A stretch of 9,509 bases of DNA, from the NCBI GenBank assembly GCA_003645115.1, contig QNEG01000037.1:1-9509 (forward strand). Direction: 5' to 3'. Positions 9,001-9,509 of this stretch are shown here, piece after piece (within the stretch, counting starts at the first letter, position 1; every line of letters starts with the position of its first letter). A program made the translations under genes and the position numbers. The DNA is from a bacterium (lineage in GTDB: Bacteria > UBP14 > UBA6098 > B30-G16). The notes beneath the pieces are model-generated. The model did no database searches and was not told the DNA's origin. It was given only the letters and a program-made list of their open reading frames with translations.

Positions 9001-9509
9001 CGGCAGTGTTTATTCCAGAAATCGGATATTCTATAACATTATCCACATCCTGTGGCTGCGATATTGTTGTGGATGGTTCCACTGAGACATCGCCGTATTC
9101 AACCAACTGGAATGGGGGAGAAGTTCATCAAATTGCTGCCCCGGAAACCACATCTGGTATAGCAGGAGAAAGATTCGTATTTCTATTCTGGTCTGATGGA
9201 GATACCAATTCTGAACGAACCATATTGGTTCAGCAGGATACCACTCTGGAAGCTATATACATTGGTCAGATAGCTATCGGTATATTCAATTATGGTGATT
9301 ATGGCAATCCATCACCGATTGTGGGCACATATTGGGTAGATAGCACTGAGACATTAACCGCTGTCGCCGGTAGTCCGGATGAAGAAAATTATCATTACTG
9401 CAATGGATTTACTGGTTTTGGCGTGTTCACCGATGGTGCAAACGATTCACTGGAAATCCCACCTATCGATGCCGGTGGTATTATATGGAAATGGACGAAT
9501 ATGATACCA
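33..9509 (+). CDS. Giant secreted modular protein with InlB-like and cohesin-like repeats, 3' end missing
   Basis: One uninterrupted frame of 3159 codons runs from the ATG at 33 to the window edge with no stop. It begins with a signal peptide (residues 1-20) and a single-copy domain (about 27-221). The rest is an A-B(n)-C-D superrepeat: six complete blocks and the start of a seventh. A, B and C are divergent InlB B-repeat-type beta modules; D looks like a cohesin domain. The protein is acidic, very rich in Asp, Thr, Ser, Trp and Tyr, and nearly lysine-free. No catalytic motif, internal membrane segment, coiled coil or dockerin is visible. The family suggests an extracellular adhesin, fibre or scaffold; this is inference. 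The C-terminus, which would hold any sorting or anchoring signal, is outside the window. No frameshift is needed anywhere, so the gene looks intact as far as seen. Confidence 0.95.
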   Translation, partial: MNMRKILVLIFILIGSILCSYESPDSIIIPAEILATTDSITSSWGSCIYDDHPLCATPNPIGAGNTSTWQIAQRKNCEFGGSFVQHLLVLEFNTSSIPDDAVIDQIILGISCDSVFTTLGSPSFSIQGRDMLDNGRPSLGLTNIQLYSDAIGGDDYFSGVSLVAGDREITLNANAENDLDSLLTENWFALSVLNDELLGTYDTVIAWMKNSTSNYYIKVVYSASVTCTVRTSFDGGEVIVDSATYTSPYVDNWVADDPHTLEVDSIQSPESGVRYEFRSWSDGGARHHEVISGDTNQVYEAIFEQFYRVWLNSPYGTTTGDGWHTPGSNVNISVEPETVFNADTTIRHIFQGWVGTGSGSYTGSSNTATITVNEPIIEDAQWDTMYYLTVTYSGVPDSIPYLTGEGWHSPDIWVDIFAQDSIQDAGVWYYFDHWTGGTFEDSVNNDTRVYLDYPITITAYYIPDPELQIFPPESTIVFPGDTIIIPAILDALIDVELDSFQFDLLFDTTELEFDTIEFAIIPWTELQFWQYADTIRVFIDQPGPTGITPPETLFYYRFVVPTDATLDCTPLEMMNFLYDVSIAETRPGTVCVRAETVAVSIGNDFGAGIVWVDGSSYSAPYSTEWIGGSEHTISAESLYHPETGVELRFVDWNDGITDRERNITPISDTTFIAQYDSFFLLDITSDYGTISGEGYYLAHTLATFSVSPETVLETSGTTRHIFDSWDGDYIGTENPAEMWMSSPAVVMAQWNTEHYIAMEYTGCGSAVPTLTGEGWHNEDEWVSISTDSFVADGVDTFFFVQWLGGTIDNRFEHSAQALVLAPDTITALYGDTPFYIKVFPPETSIVEYEPFDIPILFEAPVSITVGEIYLEVQFDYNVLNAIATYIGSVPFDSIDYSILSDRVVVRAFGDCTIHDGDTLFSVRFSPITDTVSWTEISTTNPSSDIFTAEIDTGNIFIKIPLEINIFTSYDSATVYVDSEPILIPVHISAYAWDTVYLNCDSVQYPQDGIQLIFLDWSGTTIREIELIPENDTTLTANFGLKYRVDILSDWGTPAGSGWYSEGTGVGFSVTPDSVHDGESYNLFDNWTGTGSGAYSGTDNPGLCYVYGPITEQANWNSYHYLTLDYSGCGSAVPTLTGEGWYSESTSVPISAQDSILDGSIWYFFAFWVGPVTDRFSPSTNIELDEPYTLIAVYDTITTDFILRLPDTMYSAPGEYLFIPVIFDGSIFADYCYFKFNFDFDMLGLVDVFSMFDSVDIDDYSEDNYVVISGSSASPVALESGDTVFTLICVSRDTVGNSVISIDSLGEDFYGGMGNSAILSIGEMIHISIYTCESCTLSIDDEIYIDSFDTNVSAGTSISIEAPQYQYISENERFVFSGWSDYGERRRTITPTADFSVFANYYKQFYVSIWSELGTIAPDDGMWFDSGDTFSFQVSPAEIISDTVQFQFAGWNGTGYGSYTGANNPASAVALSSIAESAIWDTLYRLDINSTCPSVAIFGEGFYTNNSWVDISANSQGCGQKFSHWSGAVFADSNQTRTQVLIDGWTTVQANYTSNYVSVNSGEIQVPLSRCFPVIYYGSIVAVDTAQLEIEFADTLINFVSIDECAEFSVASDTNRIGNILTVQLEITASSEMDVETGDTLLCVCLDAVDAGITEVETKNLGGDLAGIAGAKTEIITGSQVNVSIVGAENGSIVWDDTTVLSPLDTNAVINSYHTISAAESVIVGGLKLIFAGWSDDSENRNRIVKITADTTFNAIYDSVFFVKVNSTYGTVHGQGWYEQDDSVCVYVEQETLYSGDTRQIFSGWSGTLSYSGNPFVFSVSASETLTANWGIQHYLAIQSDFDNEYGAGWQDDWSLVWIGIAPDTVAIDDYTKAYFTEWTGDIATTDNPVGITMTEPKQIIANWTSKYYIRAYSEYGTVSDTGWYERGDTANIYVTPLTADSTDTMKMVFDAWYGLDSPVYDSSVSFTVTETESLWANWEVEYWLEVDNGGHSSATPSDWHRSGELVWVEVSPDTEYVADGVRWKFIGWVGTGKGSYTGENNPAQVRIGSPITQMAQWEKQFLLNIDYTGVSGVEPEISGDGYHSAHSSVEICAQQIVYDGSVRYHFTHWSGGTFPDSSSYCTTIELDTNLTITANYGALEVSPIDTITGALNETLYVPIMLYSDATEIINTIQFDLHFPDGILQYIRVEESPTGVDWSSLSGSPSGNTVVIFASRTNYFATPPETLLVAVFRVIDSGADIMWCDNFRYSIEGATGSESRVYVGDLIPVRIQTDIAESSYVALDGRVYLSPLDTAFYAGQPHTIGTMSELLTGDGEVLIFSHWSDSGDFHHTISLSEPDTIIAHFSVNYWLEVNSSINETWGTGWYPAGDSAFFGVAPRILQSENARYKFDSWVGYGSGAYSGSDISTYATISEPTEQYAQWNREYNVIVSSPYGEVSGSGWYAHGETAEIQCVPDTIYLNPVSRKVFWQWTGSSTSADNPLNITVNSPININAYWRDQYHLTVSSRFGTPSGEGWYLSGEEATVSITPSIVDSGGVVRYEFAGWTGYMDTSDVEVEFSISSPCTMTALWNRKVSISGYTDWGTIIGTGYYYEGDTAGLLFSPETTQIGGWNYVFAGWLIAGDTIIDNPVEILVEAPITAYALFDTLVQLEVNSTEGTTFGSDFYHLNENILFGLDSTIIDEGTTQRVFSRWEGFGTDAYSGGGNPAQIISISAPVVENAIWKTRYFVEIISDIGSPAGEGWYWENDSAGISIQTIVDTGLIRYHFAGWSGDISTSDNPARFLVSAPMTIQAIWDTTYFVELYSAGISTEPELQGEGYYNSSESCQIYAENIVLDGGIRYHFERWSGLIDTVNNPFSFTVANAGSICAEYGTFEVSPKDTIIGAPSTTIDVPVIIYDNISHHIDTVELDLIYCSSLSYVDVQPSSGISWDNLNGTDMTDRVRISAYRATATTVSPPETLFYVRFDISASPVSGQITCDSLKYDISTAGTVPAVFIPEIGYSITLSTSCGCDIVVDGSTETSPYSTNWNGGEVHQIAAPETTSGIAGERFVFLFWSDGDTNSERTILVQQDTTLEAIYIGQIAIGIFNYGDYGNPSPIVGTYWVDSTETLTAVAGSPDEENYHYCNGFTGFGVFTDGANDSLEIPPIDAGGIIWKWTNMIP
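111..695 (+). other. Single-copy N-terminal beta domain (residues 27-221)
   Basis: This region does not match the later modules. It has a Trp/Cys-rich beginning (W44, C47, C55, W69, C77). A stretch 'LLVLEFNTSSIPDDAVIDQ' follows, then a hydrophobic strand, then a late part with 'ENWFALSVLND' and 'YYIKVVYS'. The order 'hydrophobic strand, SxIPxxAxI, hydrophobic strand' resembles the DNRLRE-type jelly-roll domains found at the N-terminus of bacterial surface proteins, but I can only suggest this. Four of the protein's rare lysines are in residues 1-218. Its place next to the signal peptide suggests it sits at the exposed N-terminal end of the mature protein. Confidence 0.5.
1185..1421 (+). repeat. 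C-type module, first of six (residues 385-463)
   Basis: C modules differ from B by an insertion after the first strand (consensus 'YSGxGxxxPxLTGEGWH'), by a 'DGxxWYFFxxW' core and by ending in 'AxY' rather than 'AxW'. The other copies lie at 2289-2522, 3378-3614, 4473-4688, 6207-6440 and 8415-8639. Each sits directly before a D domain and never anywhere else, so C may act as the adaptor on which the cohesin-like domain is mounted. That role is inference from position. Confidence 0.7.
1428..1823 (+). other. Cohesin-like domain D1 (residues 466-597)
   Basis: It opens with 'FPPESTIVFPGDTIIIPAIL', typical of the first strands of cohesin ('v..Gd.v.vpv'). The strand 'SFQFDLLFDTTELEF' matches the cohesin 'F.l.yDp..L.f' region, and 'PPETLFYYRFVV' (549-560) matches the late 'g.l..l.F.v' strand. 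It has no lysine, four arginines and about 23 acidic residues. Cys569 and Cys591 are the only cysteines. The assignment rests on pattern and length (about 130 residues), not on a profile search. Confidence 0.65.
1824..2912 (+). repeat. Superrepeat block 2: A2-B2-C2-D2 (residues 598-960)
   Basis: A2 is 598-675 ('VDGSSYSAPYSTEW', 'HTISAES', W652-NDG, 'DTTFIAQY'). B2 is 676-752 ('YGTISGEGYY', 'TTRHIFDSW' with W725, 'TENPA', 'VMAQW' at W750). It has the short loop after the central Trp. C2 is 753-830 ('GCGSAVPTLTGEGWH' at 762-776, 'TFFFVQW' with W802, 'LGGT', 'TITALY'). D2 is 834-957, followed by a three-residue link. The block is 363 residues and contains no lysine until K837. Confidence 0.8.
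2532..2903 (+). other. Cohesin-like domain D2 (residues 834-957)
   Basis: The opening 'VFPPETSIVEYEPFDIPILF' is close to that of D1. The middle strand is 'IYLEVQFDYNVLNAI', and the late strand is 'IHDGDTLFSVRFSP' (913-926). The 'GDTLF' form links it with D3 and D4 rather than with the 'PPETLF' form of D1, D5 and D6. Only one cysteine (C911) is present. Assignment is by pattern and position in the block. Confidence 0.65.
2913..4007 (+). repeat. Superrepeat block 3: A3-B3-C3-D3 (residues 961-1325)
   Basis: A3 is 961-1038, a diverged copy: 'YVDSEPI' and 'W1016-SGTT' replace the usual 'DGSxYxSPY' and 'WSDG', but 'NDTTLTANF' closes it normally. B3 is 1039-1115 ('WGTPAGSGWY', W1086, 'GTGSGAYSGTDNP', 'EQANW'), a long-loop copy. 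C3 is 1116-1194, with the same 14-residue string at 1127-1140 as C2, then 'AQDSILDGSIWYFFAFW'. D3 is 1198-1325. The block is 365 residues. Confidence 0.8.
3624..4007 (+). other. Cohesin-like domain D3 (residues 1198-1325)
   Basis: The start 'RLPDTMYSAPGEYLFIPVIF' is followed by the strand 'CYFKFNFDFDMLGLVDVF' and the late strand 'LESGDTVFTLICVS' (1277-1290). Length and strand order agree with the other D domains. It ends in a Gly/Met-rich turn ('FYGGMGNSA') before the final strand. Cys1231 and Cys1288 are present. Sequence is more diverged from typical cohesin than D1 or D5. Confidence 0.6.
4008..5066 (+). repeat. Superrepeat block 4: A4-B4-C4-D4 (residues 1326-1678), cysteine-rich
   Basis: A4 is 1326-1401 and has a 'CESC' pair at 1331-1334, then 'FSGWSDYGERRRTITP' with W1378. 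B4 is 1402-1480 ('LGTIAPDDGMWF', W1450, 'GTGYGSYTGANNPA', 'ESAIW'), a long-loop copy. C4 is 1481-1552, the shortest C, with C1491 and C1517 and a reduced 'HWSGAVF' core. D4 is 1555-1678. At 353 residues this is the shortest block, and it has more cysteines than its neighbours. Confidence 0.75.
4695..5066 (+). other. Diverged cohesin-like domain D4 (residues 1555-1678)
   Basis: This is the least typical D copy. It lacks the 'PPxxT' opening and starts 'VSVNSGEIQVPLSRCFPVIY'. It keeps a central strand 'AQLEIEFADTLINFVSI' and the late strand 'VETGDTLLCVCLDA' (1634-1647). It has four cysteines (1570, 1604, 1642, 1644). Its position between a C module and an A module is the main reason to count it as D; alone it would be hard to assign. 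Confidence 0.5.
5301..6206 (+). repeat. Four tandem B modules in block 5
   Basis: Approximate limits are B5a 5301-5522, B5b 5523-5744, B5c 5745-5966 and B5d 5967-6206. Each has an N-terminal 'YxxxVxSxYGT', a 'GWY' or equivalent aromatic motif, a central Trp (1804, 1878, 1952, 2028) and a closing 'A-x-W' (1829, 1903, 1978, 2057). The copies are clearly diverged from each other, so this is not a recent tandem duplication. B5c is the most changed around the central loop ('WYGLDSPVYDSS'). Confidence 0.75.
6444..6818 (+). other. Cohesin-like domain D5 (residues 2138-2262)
   Basis: This is the clearest cohesin-like copy. It opens 'LEVSPIDTITGALNETLYVP', then the strand 'NTIQFDLHFPDGILQYIRV'. A middle region 'SGNTVVIFASRT' follows, then the late strand 'TPPETLLVAVFRV' (2221-2233) and a final 'SRVYVGD'. 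The order of strands, the 'FDLxF' element and the length match the cohesin fold as used in many non-cellulosomal bacteria. Its opening and late strand group it with D1 and D6. Confidence 0.7.
7068..8414 (+). repeat. Six tandem B modules in block 6
   Basis: Approximate limits are B6a 7068-7301, B6b 7302-7520, B6c 7521-7742, B6d 7743-7967, B6e 7968-8198 and B6f 8199-8414. Central Trp residues are 2392, 2470, 2544, 2617, 2691 and 2768. B6a and B6e have the long 'AYSG' loop; the other four have the short loop ('ADNP', 'DNP' and variants). B6c and B6f are good consensus copies ('SGEGWY', 'FAGW'). B6d ends in Phe instead of Trp and has 'GWLIAGD' in place of 'GWxG'. Confidence 0.75.
8643..9017 (+). 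other. Cohesin-like domain D6 (residues 2871-2995)
   Basis: The opening 'FEVSPKDTIIGAPSTTIDVP' closely parallels D5, as does the late strand 'VSPPETLFYVRFDI' (2952-2965). The central strand is 'IDTVELDLIYCSSLSYVDV'. Cys2912 and Cys2976 are present. D5 and D6 look like the most closely related pair of D domains in the window, in line with blocks 5 and 6 also sharing the multi-B layout. Confidence 0.65.
9024..9509 (+). repeat. Superrepeat block 7, partial: A7 and start of B7 (residues 2998-3159)
   Basis: A7 is 2998-3078: a 'CGC' pair at 3007-3009, then 'VDGSTETSPYSTNW', 'HQIAAPE', 'RFVFLFWSDGDTNSERT' with W3053, and 'DTTLEAIY'. What follows (3079-3159) is where a B module is expected, and 'YGDYGNPSP', 'YWVDSTETLTA' and 'GFTGFG' can be aligned to B. 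It is quite diverged, with 'CNGF' at the usual central-Trp site, and the window ends in it. The repeat array therefore continues downstream. Confidence 0.65.

Larger units (their letters stand above)
6819..9023 (+). repeat. Superrepeat block 6: A6-B(x6)-C6-D6 (residues 2263-2997)
   Basis: A6 is 2263-2345 ('VALDGRVYLSP', 'HTIGTMS', W2322-SD, 'DTIIAHF'). Six B modules follow (2346-2794). C6 is 2795-2869 ('LQGEGYY', 'IRYHFERW' with W2844, 'SGLIDTVNNP', ending 'ICAEY'). D6 is 2871-2995. At 735 residues this is the largest block, twice the size of blocks 1-4, and the difference is due only to extra B modules. Confidence 0.8.

Noticed and set aside
33..9509. Dockerin, SLH, LPXTG or T9SS sorting signal inside the window
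   Set aside because: I looked for DxNxDG loops and other anchor motifs and found none. Such signals would normally be at the C-terminus, which is not included.

Overview
The window holds one thing: the 5' part of a single very large gene on the + strand. From an ATG at 33 the frame stays open, without any stop, to the last base (9509). This gives 3159 codons, and the 3' end lies outside the window. Only the first 32 bases are non-coding; they carry a strong Shine-Dalgarno sequence. There are no RNA genes, mobile elements, CRISPR arrays or terminators, and I see no other credible coding region on either strand.

The predicted protein starts with a Sec-type signal peptide (residues 1 to about 20) and a single-copy N-terminal domain of about 195 residues. 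Everything after that is built from four kinds of small all-beta module that I label A, B, C and D. A, B and C are about 70-85 residue modules of the divergent InlB B-repeat type, with a conserved Trp in each ('WSDG', 'GWxGxGxGSYTG', 'WYFFxxWxGGT') and an 'AxW' or 'AxY' ending. D is a roughly 125-residue domain that resembles cohesin. They follow a fixed higher-order grammar, A-B(n)-C-D, repeated six times (residues 222-597, 598-960, 961-1325, 1326-1678, 1679-2262, 2263-2997). A seventh copy starts at 2998 and is cut by the window end. B is single in blocks 1-4, present four times in block 5 and six times in block 6. My count in the window is 7 A, 15 B (last one partial), 6 C and 6 D.

The protein is very acidic and almost free of lysine (about 29 in 3159 residues, none found between 219 and 836). 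The repeats are conserved as protein but strongly diverged as DNA, so the duplications are old and amino-acid sequence has been selected. The likely role is a secreted or cell-surface fibre, adhesin or scaffold; no catalytic motif is visible.

Organism: a bacterium with mid-40s % GC (estimated by eye) and Shine-Dalgarno-led translation. Giant secreted proteins mixing InlB-like repeats and cohesin-like domains are familiar to me from uncultured candidate phyla near the FCB group (for example WOR-3 or Cloacimonadota) and from Omnitrophota. This placement is a weak inference; the strong Shine-Dalgarno sequence argues against typical Bacteroidota.
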